From the NCBI GenBank assembly GCA_016235245.1, contig JACRLO010000006.1, positions 154,676-218,675 of the forward strand: a stretch of DNA of 64,000 nt, written 5' to 3'. Origin of the DNA: Nitrospirota bacterium (GTDB lineage: Bacteria > Nitrospirota > Thermodesulfovibrionia > Thermodesulfovibrionales > UBA6898). The notes under the pieces are model-generated. The model was given only the letters and a program-made list of their open reading frames with translations. It did no database searches and was not told where the DNA came from. A program made the position numbers and the translations under genes. Of this stretch, positions 9,338-15,816 are shown one piece after another (position 1 is the stretch's first letter; each line of letters starts with the position of its first letter).

Positions 9338-9667
9338 TGATATATCTCCAAGCAAGATTTTCACTAGCTTACAATGCAAAAAGGAGGCCAAAAAATGAAT
9401 AAGTATAATTCAGCAAAATCAGCAGGTTGAAGATTAACGTCCAGGCATATCGGCTAAATTAGGCAATGAACTTCCTATTACATGTAATAGATGACTTAAT
9501 TTCGCCAGATAATCTATTCTCCGCCCACGCCACTCAATCAAACAAACGAGCAGGTCGAAACCTGACCGAAATTAACCGAAATTCCCAAGTCGTGTTCGCC
9601 TATCTTTTACAGAGGATTACTGGTAAAAATCAGGTTTACTCTGATAGGCAGCCGGTCGCCTATCTTT
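9338..9667. other. 330-bp intergenic region upstream of the minor-pilin operon
   Basis: No gene is convincing here. The region holds three kinds of symmetric or repeated sequence. There is a perfect 16-bp palindrome (CTATTACATGTAATAG, 9475-9490) about 140 bp upstream of pilV. The 13-bp motif TCGCCTATCTTTT occurs twice as a direct repeat (9596-9608 and 9656-9668), 60 bp apart. A 7-bp inverted repeat GATAGGC/GCCTATC (9643-9664) uses part of the second copy. It probably contains the promoter and control sites of the pil operon. I could not recognise a sigma-54 or sigma-70 promoter or a c-di-GMP riboswitch. Confidence 0.5.
9475..9490. promoter_or_regulatory. Perfect 16-bp palindrome, possible operator
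   Basis: CTATTACATGTAATAG is identical to its reverse complement and lies in the A+T-rich region upstream of pilV. Perfect even palindromes of this length are typical binding sites of dimeric regulators. No cognate regulator is identifiable in the window. Confidence 0.35.
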
Positions 9668-10279
9668 TCACTTTGCTTCTGAAGACAAATCTATGATCGC
9701 CCGTTCCTCTTCGTTCAGCTTCGCTGCCTCATCATTAAAACCTTTTATCCTTGCATCAAGGTCTGCCATACGACCCCTTATTTCATCAAGCTGCGACTGT
9801 CTTCTGATCAAACCCAGGTTCTTTACGTCCTCATTGAGTTGCTCCCGCTCTTTGTCAAGCCTTTCCCGTTCAGGTTTCAGAGCAGCCTTTTTTTCATTTA
9901 TCTGGTCGAGCCGTGATATTTGATCCGGCGTCAGGCCGGTAACGACCTTCCCCTCGCTCCCCTTTACCACAGGCTTATCAGAAGGCAGAGGCTTTTCGTT
10001 TTCCGGCAGCTTGCCAGAGCCGGCCGGTTTGGGTTCATCGCTGACTTCCGCAGGCGTCTGCCTGAGCACCTTCGTATCCTGCATGCTGACAATCTCCTGC
10101 CGGTCAATCTCAAAAGTGCCTCCCTCAAGATCGCACAGGAGCTTCCCCTTCATATCCCGGCACGACTCGGCAGTAATGGTCCTGCCATTTTTCAGCGTTA
10201 TCTTCACCCCGGCAAAAGACAGCCCGGCCATACATGCAATAAGTGCAGTCGCCAGGAAGACGACTATTGCCTTTTTCAT
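9668..10279 (-). CDS. Periplasmic coiled-coil protein of unknown function
   Basis: The 203-residue protein has a signal peptide (MKKAIVVFLATALIACMAGL, cleavage near SFA-G at residue 23). Next comes a short beta segment (VKITLKNGRTITAESC...LCDLEGGTFEIDRQEI) that looks like a small SH3-like or Sm-like strand set with two Cys. A Pro/Glu/Lys linker leads to a long charged helix from about residue 117 to 200 with heptad-like Leu/Ile spacing, so it is probably a coiled coil. Its ATG overlaps the stop of the upstream DsbC-like gene by 4 bp (ATGA), so the two are co-translated. I do not recognise the family; a periplasmic scaffold or substrate of the thiol proteins is a guess from context. Confidence 0.65.
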   Translation of the reverse strand: MKKAIVVFLATALIACMAGLSFAGVKITLKNGRTITAESCRDMKGKLLCDLEGGTFEIDRQEIVSMQDTKVLRQTPAEVSDEPKPAGSGKLPENEKPLPSDKPVVKGSEGKVVTGLTPDQISRLDQINEKKAALKPERERLDKEREQLNEDVKNLGLIRRQSQLDEIRGRMADLDARIKGFNDEAAKLNEEERAIIDLSSEAK

Positions 10280-11100
10280 TTCCCCTCTCCTTTTTTGGGA
10301 GGATTGGTCACAAGTTCTATGATCGCCCTGGCATCCTTGCCACCGACAACCACCATGCCATCCGGCAAAATGAGGGTCGGTGTTCCGGTGATGCCGAGTT
10401 CAGCGGCAAGCTTGATATTTGCCTCGACCTCCTGCTTATTGTCACAGTCTGGCTTCGGTATCTCTTTTTTCGCAAAATTATCCTCAAGCAACTGGACCGA
10501 ACTCTTGCAGAGAATGCTCTGGGATTTCCAGAACGCGTCCGGATGCATCGGAAGAGGCATGAGCTTGAGATAAAAAGCGATATCTTTTCTCTCTGCAGCA
10601 ACCTTTTTTATCTCCTCATGGACCCTTGCGCAGTAGGGACAGTCCGGATCAGTAAAAACGATCACCTTGTATTTCGCATCCTTCTCTCCAATGATCAGAG
10701 ACTTATCAAGTGGGATCTTCGAAACGTCGACATATTTGACCAGATCACGGTTGACCTTCTCAAAGGTCTCCTGCGTCTTGTTCAGTCCGGTATCGACTTC
10801 AAAGATCGGGCCGGCAATCACATGCCGCTTCGAAAAACCGATATACATGACGCCCCTGGTACCCTTGTCCTCAATAATGACCTCCCAGAGCCCTTTTATC
10901 GGGCTGAGCCTGATCTCAACGGGCTTTGCCTCGGCAGCGCCGAGCTTTGTAAGTATCTGCTGTGCATCCTGCGTGCTCATGGCGTGGCACTTCATGCAGT
11001 CTTCCTCACACCCGCCGAAAGCAGAGGCCTTCATTGACTGCATACCCTGCAGGGCATAAAACATTACGACAAATAAGCCTATCATCAGGAATTTTTTCAT
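10276..11100 (-). CDS. DsbC/DsbG-like thiol-disulfide protein (CPYC) with N-terminal CxxCH
   Basis: This 274-residue exported protein has an N-terminal hydrophobic signal (residues 1-28) and then CEEDCMKCHAM, which contains a CxxCH motif (C35-M-K-C38-H39) of the kind that attaches c-type heme. A DsbC-like N-terminal domain follows. The thioredoxin-fold domain carries active-site C154-P-Y-C157 (FTDPDCPYCARVHEE) and the cis-proline loop ITGTPTLILPDG. Family members isomerise or reduce disulfides in the periplasm. The sequence is clearly paralogous to the product of 11310-12077 just upstream in the same direction. Whether the CxxCH binds heme, metal or forms a disulfide cannot be decided from sequence. 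Confidence 0.82.
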   Translation of the reverse strand: MKKFLMIGLFVVMFYALQGMQSMKASAFGGCEEDCMKCHAMSTQDAQQILTKLGAAEAKPVEIRLSPIKGLWEVIIEDKGTRGVMYIGFSKRHVIAGPIFEVDTGLNKTQETFEKVNRDLVKYVDVSKIPLDKSLIIGEKDAKYKVIVFTDPDCPYCARVHEEIKKVAAERKDIAFYLKLMPLPMHPDAFWKSQSILCKSSVQLLEDNFAKKEIPKPDCDNKQEVEANIKLAAELGITGTPTLILPDGMVVVGGKDARAIIELVTNPPKKGEGK

Positions 11101-11309
11101 AAAACCTTTCTTCTCCTTAACTCAACATGTTTATATTTTTTCCGCCTGCACCGGTTGATTAGACTGTAGGTAGAGACTATAGACCAGCCAACTGAGCAGT
11201 TCTCTTTTTATATCACAACCAGCATTATTTCGCAAAGGAAAGAGAGAGCCAATGAGTGATTATCAAATGGGATATGATACGGAAAAAGGTAAAAGGGGTA
11301 AGACCGGAA

Positions 11310-12077
11310 CTACTTCTTGTCGACCTGTTTAATGATCTCGGCAGAGTCAATGGCCCCCGGGATGAGCGTCCCGTTGGGGAAGATTACCGCAGGCGTGCCG
11401 CTTATGCCGAGCGTCTCTGCGAGCTTGATATTCTGATCGATCACCGTGGTCGCACAGCTTGGCGCAGGCAGAGGCTTCTTATCAAATGCAGCCTCAAGGA
11501 GCTCCAGCGACTGCTCGCAGATGATCGCCTTTGATTTGCCATATGCCTCTTTATGCATCGGCAGGGGGAAGAGGATGTTATAGAAGGCTATATCCTTCCT
11601 CTCCTTTATGACCTTCTTCATCTCCTGATGAAGTTTTCCGCAGTATGGTCAATCGGGGTCGGAAAATACAATGACTTTGTTCTTGGCAGTCTTGTCACCA
11701 AGAACAAGAGCATCTTTGAGCGGGATCTTTGATACATCAACCTTGTTGATCTTCTGGAAGCTTTCCTGGGTCAGGTTGGTCTTGGTCTTGATGTTAACGA
11801 CATTGCCGGATACTAAATGCTTTTTGGCATGATCGATATAGAGTACAGCTTTTTTGCCATTGGTCTCTACGCCGACCTCCCAGAGTCCCGTAACCGGGGC
11901 TGGCTGAACATAGAGCACTTTCACATTTGGACTGAGCTCGCTCAAAATGGTCTTTGCCTCTTCAGCACTAAGGGTATCTCCCTTTGCGGCCATACATGCC
12001 TGGGGCCCCAGAGAGAGGACAGATAAAAGGACAAATGTCATAAACCAAATCTTGCGCATGGGGAGACTATACCACAT
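11310..12077 (-). CDS. DsbC-like thiol-disulfide protein, probable selenoprotein (UPYC active site)
   Basis: Two frames, 12077-11652 and 11648-11310, are in register and separated only by one TGA (11649-11651). Read through, they give a 255-residue DsbC-like protein: signal peptide (residues 1-31), N-terminal domain, then VIVFSDPD-U143-PYC146-GKLHQEMKK and the cis-Pro loop ISGTPAVIFPNG. The Cys paralog next door has DPD-C-PYC at the same place, so the TGA sits exactly on the nucleophilic cysteine. A perfect 7-bp hairpin with a G-containing tetraloop begins 15 nt after the TGA (see the SECIS entry). All conserved residues downstream are intact, which argues against a pseudogene. I therefore read TGA as selenocysteine. 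In the Dsb family this would be a periplasmic disulfide isomerase or reductase. Start at 12077 (AGGG box) or 12059 is possible. An automatic annotation would split it into two fragments. Confidence 0.8.
11609..11651 (-). promoter_or_regulatory. Predicted bacterial SECIS element overlapping the Sec codon
   Basis: Reading the minus strand, TGA (11651-11649) is followed by 15 nt and then CTTCATC-AGGA-GATGAAG (11633-11616), a perfect 7-bp stem with an AGGA loop. The apical loop lies 22 nt after the UGA, inside the spacing known for bacterial SECIS elements, and contains the guanines expected for SelB contact. A second outer helix is possible between TGACC, which includes the Sec codon itself, and GGTCA (11613-11609). 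It lies inside the coding sequence, as bacterial SECIS elements do. Confidence 0.7.
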
Positions 12078-12133
12078 CTTACCCTAAAGATGCTATACCA
12101 TTTCGGCGGTCAGCATGCAGATATTCAGGAGCA

Positions 12134-12586
12134 TCAGAAATGAAGCGGCAGGCCCTCAGTCTTTGTGACGAGCCAGGCAGTTCGCTCTTTTTCGAGGGAG
12201 AACTTCATATGAAAAGGCTTTGAGAGGTCTCCTGCAATATAGCCGGTATCGCTGCCCTGGGTCGCCAATATCCGAAGATCCAGCTCAGCAGTGGCAGTGT
12301 TCTTTTTTATCTCTATGCGGGTGATCTCATATTCCGCCCTGATATGTTCCATGTTCAGGAAAAGTTTGGTCAGCCCCTGCTTTAGGATAAGATAAGTCAG
12401 TCCGCTTTCATCCATATAATTGAATGAAACCTTCGCCATTACCTCGTCAATCTTCTCCTGTTCAACCGCCTTTGCACCCTCCCTGAAAAGGTTGCGTATC
12501 CTGCTTTCGTCTGAGGGCCAAAGCACATAGATAATGACCGGAGATATGATCAGGATGACGAGAGATATGATCGTTTTTCTGCTCAT
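12134..12586 (-). CDS. Membrane-anchored protein of unknown function
   Basis: The ATG at 12586 overlaps the bioA stop by 4 bp (ATGA), so I prefer it over the longer frame that runs back inside bioA. The 150-residue product begins MSRKTIISLVILIISPVIIY, one N-terminal transmembrane helix or uncleaved signal, then WPSDESRIRNLFREGAKAVEQEKIDEVMAKVSFNYMDE. This last part has the helix-plus-sheet pattern of NTF2-like or SnoaL-like small folds. No catalytic motif is visible. It is translationally coupled to bioA but has no evident link to biotin synthesis. Confidence 0.65.
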   Translation of the reverse strand: MSRKTIISLVILIISPVIIYVLWPSDESRIRNLFREGAKAVEQEKIDEVMAKVSFNYMDESGLTYLILKQGLTKLFLNMEHIRAEYEITRIEIKKNTATAELDLRILATQGSDTGYIAGDLSKPFHMKFSLEKERTAWLVTKTEGLPLHF

Positions 12587-13965
12587 GCTGTTGCCGAGAT
12601 TACCGCATCCCTGAGGACCGTAAGCAGCCGTCCGAGATTTTCGATGCTGATATTCAGCGGCGGCATGACCACAATAACATTGCCAAGCGGCCTGATGAAT
12701 ACGCCGTTGTCCAGCGCATGGTGTGCAACCTTCCATCCTATCTTCTCCTGCCAGTCATAGGGCTCCTTTGTCTTTTCGTCAAGAACAAGTTCAAGCCCTG
12801 CCATAAGCCCCCTGCTCCGGACATTGCCGACATGGGGAACTGCCTGCATCTGCCTGAGCCAGTCATCGAGGAGTTCAATCTTCGGCTTCATCTCCCTGAG
12901 CGTATCCTCCTTCGCAAATATATCAAGGCAGGCGACTGCTGCTGCGCAGGCAAGGGGGTTGCCCGTGTAGGAATGACCATGGAAGAAAGTCTTGAGGTCT
13001 TTAAACTCGCCAAGAAATGCCCGGTATATTTCTTCTGTTGCGACCGTTGCCGCAAGGGGCATATATCCGCCGGTGATGCCCTTGGAAAGGCAGATAATAT
13101 CAGGCACGACATTTTCGTGTTCAGAGGCGAACATCCTGCCTGTCCTGCCAAAGCCTGTCGCAACCTCATCCGCAATAAGGAGAAGGTCATAGGTTGAGCA
13201 GAGTTCGTGTACGCGTCTCAGATACCCCGTAGGCGAAACGATCATCCCGCCCGCAGCCTGGACCAGGGGCTCTATGATCAGGCCTGCAATCTCCTGGTGA
13301 TGGTTTTTCATTATCTCTTCGAGCGCATCTGCGCAGGCGAGATTGCATGCAGGATATTCCCTGCCGAGTTCACAGCGATAACAGTATGGAGACGGGGCTT
13401 TATAGGTCTGAAAGAGGAGCGGGCCAAATGCCTCATGGAATATAGCTACCCCTCCCACACTCACCGCCCCGAGCGTATCGCCGTGATAGGCATTGTTAAG
13501 AGACAGGAAGGACCGCTTCTGCGTTTCGCCCCGGTGCTGCCAGTATTGAAACGCCATTTTAAGGGCAACCTCAACCGCAGTTGAACCGTTATCCGAATAA
13601 AAGACCTTTGCAGGGGGAGGCCCTTCGGCCTGCCCGAAGGAGACATTCATCAGCGTGACCAGTTTTTCTGCCAGGCGGATTGCAGGCTCATTGCTCAGGC
13701 CCAGCAGTGTGCTATGGCTTATTCTGTCTACCTGTGCCTTTATGGCATCATCGATCTCTTTTTTTCTGTGGCCGAAAATATTGACCCAGAGCGATGAAAC
13801 ACCGTCGAGATACCATCTGCCGCAGCTGTCTTTGACAAAAGAGCCGCGGCCTTCCGTAATAATGACAGGGGTTGCCTCCTCCCACTCCCTCATCTGCGTA
13901 AAGGGATGCCAGATATACTTTCTGTCAGCGTCTTCGAGATGCCTGTTATCTTCCTGAAGCCCCAT
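12583..13965 (-). CDS. bioA: Adenosylmethionine-8-amino-7-oxononanoate aminotransferase
   Basis: Starting at the ATG at 13965, the 460-residue protein has the BioA hallmark WHPFTQM near its N-terminus, YYHGDTLG-like 'NNAYHGDTLGAVSVGG', 'LLIADEVATGFGRTG' with the PLP-pocket Asp, and 'LSKGITGGYMPLAA' with the Schiff-base lysine. It transfers the amino group of S-adenosylmethionine to 8-amino-7-oxononanoate, giving 7,8-diaminononanoate in biotin synthesis. A longer frame from 14049 overlaps the upstream gene and adds no conserved sequence. The spacing to the upstream flippase-like gene is 5 bp. No bioF, bioD or bioB lies nearby, so the pathway genes are scattered. Confidence 0.92.
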   Translation of the reverse strand: MGLQEDNRHLEDADRKYIWHPFTQMREWEEATPVIITEGRGSFVKDSCGRWYLDGVSSLWVNIFGHRKKEIDDAIKAQVDRISHSTLLGLSNEPAIRLAEKLVTLMNVSFGQAEGPPPAKVFYSDNGSTAVEVALKMAFQYWQHRGETQKRSFLSLNNAYHGDTLGAVSVGGVAIFHEAFGPLLFQTYKAPSPYCYRCELGREYPACNLACADALEEIMKNHHQEIAGLIIEPLVQAAGGMIVSPTGYLRRVHELCSTYDLLLIADEVATGFGRTGRMFASEHENVVPDIICLSKGITGGYMPLAATVATEEIYRAFLGEFKDLKTFFHGHSYTGNPLACAAAVACLDIFAKEDTLREMKPKIELLDDWLRQMQAVPHVGNVRSRGLMAGLELVLDEKTKEPYDWQEKIGWKVAHHALDNGVFIRPLGNVIVVMPPLNISIENLGRLLTVLRDAVISATA

Positions 13966-13970
13966 ATCTG

Positions 13971-14903
13971 TTATGCCGCCTTCTGCCGGTCGTGAAAGAA
14001 ATAAAAGACGAGTCCCGGAAGACTGCCGACAAAAGTGGAAATGAACCACGCAAGAGAAAGCGAGGTTGCCGCCTCAGGCAAAACGCCGATTAGGCCAAGA
14101 AGTATGACAAAGGCCCCTTCACGGACGCCAAGACCGGATATGGAAATGGGCAGGGCCACGATCGTTATAACGATCGGCAGAAATACGGCAAGCAGGAGCA
14201 GCGGGATCTTTTCGCCCATCCCGGAGGCAAGGATAAGCACACTCAAAAAATTGAGCAGTTGGACCACTACAGACAGAAGCAGCGCGTTCACAATGACAGC
14301 CTTCTGTTTTTTTATGACAGAAAAATATTCATAGATGCCGCTCATGAGCTTAAACCTCTTTCCAAGCTGGAGCCCAAAAAACAGGATGCTGCCGGCAACA
14401 AAGGATACGAAAAAAACAGGCATGAGCCATCTGTGCGGCGAGTCACCAAAGACCTTAAGGCTGAAGGGAAAGGCAGCAATCCCGATTATCATAAGGGTAA
14501 CAAAGCCAAGATAGCGGTCCATGAAAACAGCGGCCAGCGTCACGCTGATCTTCCTGGAGTCCTTGTTGAGATAATATGCCCGGACAGCATCGCCGCCAAC
14601 AACGCCGGGCAGAAAGCTGCTGAAAAAAGCACCGATCATATACAGCGAGAAAAGTCTCTTCAGGGGATACGTATCGGGCAGGAGAAGCTGCCACCGCATG
14701 GTAGAAAAAACCTGGGACAGGATATAGAGCGCCGATGCCCCCAGAAACGCAAAAAGCCCTATGCTTTTGAGGATATGGATCACCTGCCCCATGTCCGCCT
14801 TTCGGGAAATAAGATAAAACGAGAAAGAACTGACTAAAAGCTTGAGGACAAGAACGAGGACTTTCTTATTTTTTGCCAGGGCCAATGACTTTTTTGATAA
14901 CAT
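13971..14903 (-). CDS. Flippase-like integral membrane protein (UPF0104/LPG_synthase_TM family)
   Basis: This approximately 310-residue protein has about eight hydrophobic helices and the family signatures 'FFSSFLPGVVGGDAVRAYYL' and 'DRYLGFVTLMIIG', followed by 'PISISGLGVREGAFVILLGL'. These mark the lysylphosphatidylglycerol synthase transmembrane region or AglD2-like family, proposed to flip or modify lipid-linked substrates. The start overlaps the upstream glycosyltransferase gene; the ATG at 14903 fits the membrane topology, while 14936 is also open. With the GT2 and PAP2-glycosyltransferase genes it forms a likely unit for lipid-linked sugar transfer to an envelope glycan. Confidence 0.8.
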   Translation of the reverse strand: MLSKKSLALAKNKKVLVLVLKLLVSSFSFYLISRKADMGQVIHILKSIGLFAFLGASALYILSQVFSTMRWQLLLPDTYPLKRLFSLYMIGAFFSSFLPGVVGGDAVRAYYLNKDSRKISVTLAAVFMDRYLGFVTLMIIGIAAFPFSLKVFGDSPHRWLMPVFFVSFVAGSILFFGLQLGKRFKLMSGIYEYFSVIKKQKAVIVNALLLSVVVQLLNFLSVLILASGMGEKIPLLLLAVFLPIVITIVALPISISGLGVREGAFVILLGLIGVLPEAATSLSLAWFISTFVGSLPGLVFYFFHDRQKAA

Positions 14904-15816
14904 AAATCGGTTTTTTCTGGGTCTCGTGATACACACGCACCATCATCTCGCCAAGCAGGCCCATGCCTATAAACTGAATGCCGACGATAATCAGCAGCGA
15001 ACCGAGCAGAAGGAGCGGCCTGCCTCCAATATCCCTGCCCGCAAAAAGCTTCTCTATCGTGAGATAGACTGAGATCAGAAAGCCCAGCATGCCGCTTGCC
15101 AGACCAACGGGGCCGAAAAACTGTAAAGGCTTTGTTGAAAAGCTCTGGAGGAACTTCACCGTGATCAGGTCAAGCACGACCTTCATGGTCCGGGAAATGC
15201 CGTATTTTGACTTCCCGTGCACCCTCGGATGATGTTCTGTCTCGACCTCCGCAATGCGCACGCCATACCAGCTTGCAACCGCAGGGATAAACCGGTGCAT
15301 TTCGCCATAAAGCTTCAGGTTCTTGATGACATCCCGCTTATAGGCCTTGAGCGAACAGCCGTAGTCATGAAGATTTACGCCGGTGACTTTACTGATAAGC
15401 CAGTTGGCCATGATCGAAGGGAGCCTGCGCGAGAGGAAGGGGTCTTTTCTCTTTTTTCTCCAGCCGCTCACAAGGTCATTGTCCTTCATCTGCTCAATGA
15501 GCTTCGGAATATCATTGGGGTCATTCTGAAGGTCCCCGTCCATGGTGATGATAATATCGCCGCGCGAATAATCAAACCCTGCGGCAAATGCTGCAGTCTG
15601 GCCAAAGTTCCTCCTGAGACTCAGCACAATCACATTGCGGTCCCCTGCCTGGATCTCCTGGAGATATTTCAGCGTATTATCACTGCTTCCGTCATCAATG
15701 AAGAGGATCTCGTAATCGGTCCCAAGCCTCTCCAGCACCGTCTTTAGGCGGCTGTGGAGCTCCTGCACATTTTCTTCTTCATTGTAAAGAGGTATTACGA
15801 CAGATATGGTCATCAA
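14866..15816 (-). CDS. GT2 family glycosyltransferase (GtrB/ArnC/DPM1-like)
   Basis: The 316-residue protein begins ISVVIPLYNEEENV, has the nucleotide-binding 'FIDDGSSDNT' and the metal-binding 'TMDGDLQNDP', and 'GCSLKAYKRDV' of polyprenyl-phosphate glycosyltransferases. Two C-terminal membrane helices (about residues 225-290) complete the GtrB/ArnC architecture. Such enzymes move a sugar from a nucleotide donor to undecaprenyl phosphate on the cytoplasmic face. It shares a 4-bp ATGA overlap with the upstream PAP2-glycosyltransferase gene and overlaps the downstream flippase-like gene, giving the set synthesis, flipping and transfer. The sugar is unknown. Confidence 0.88.
   Translation of the reverse strand: MMTISVVIPLYNEEENVQELHSRLKTVLERLGTDYEILFIDDGSSDNTLKYLQEIQAGDRNVIVLSLRRNFGQTAAFAAGFDYSRGDIIITMDGDLQNDPNDIPKLIEQMKDNDLVSGWRKKRKDPFLSRRLPSIMANWLISKVTGVNLHDYGCSLKAYKRDVIKNLKLYGEMHRFIPAVASWYGVRIAEVETEHHPRVHGKSKYGISRTMKVVLDLITVKFLQSFSTKPLQFFGPVGLASGMLGFLISVYLTIEKLFAGRDIGGRPLLLLGSLLIIVGIQFIGMGLLGEMMVRVYHETQKKPIYVIKKVIGPGKK

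Noticed and set aside
9395..9430. Rightward mini-frame of 11 codons with a perfect AGGAGG box upstream of the pil operon
   Set aside because: The peptide is very short, of low complexity and unlike anything known; the box may be chance in A+G-rich sequence.
9338..9667. Cyclic di-GMP riboswitch before the pilus operon
   Set aside because: The conserved GEMM core sequence is absent on both strands.
9643..9668. GATAGGC/GCCTATC hairpin followed by TTTT as a terminator
   Set aside because: The T run is on the strand that no gene here uses; the leftward gene that ends at 9668 would have the hairpin without a T run.
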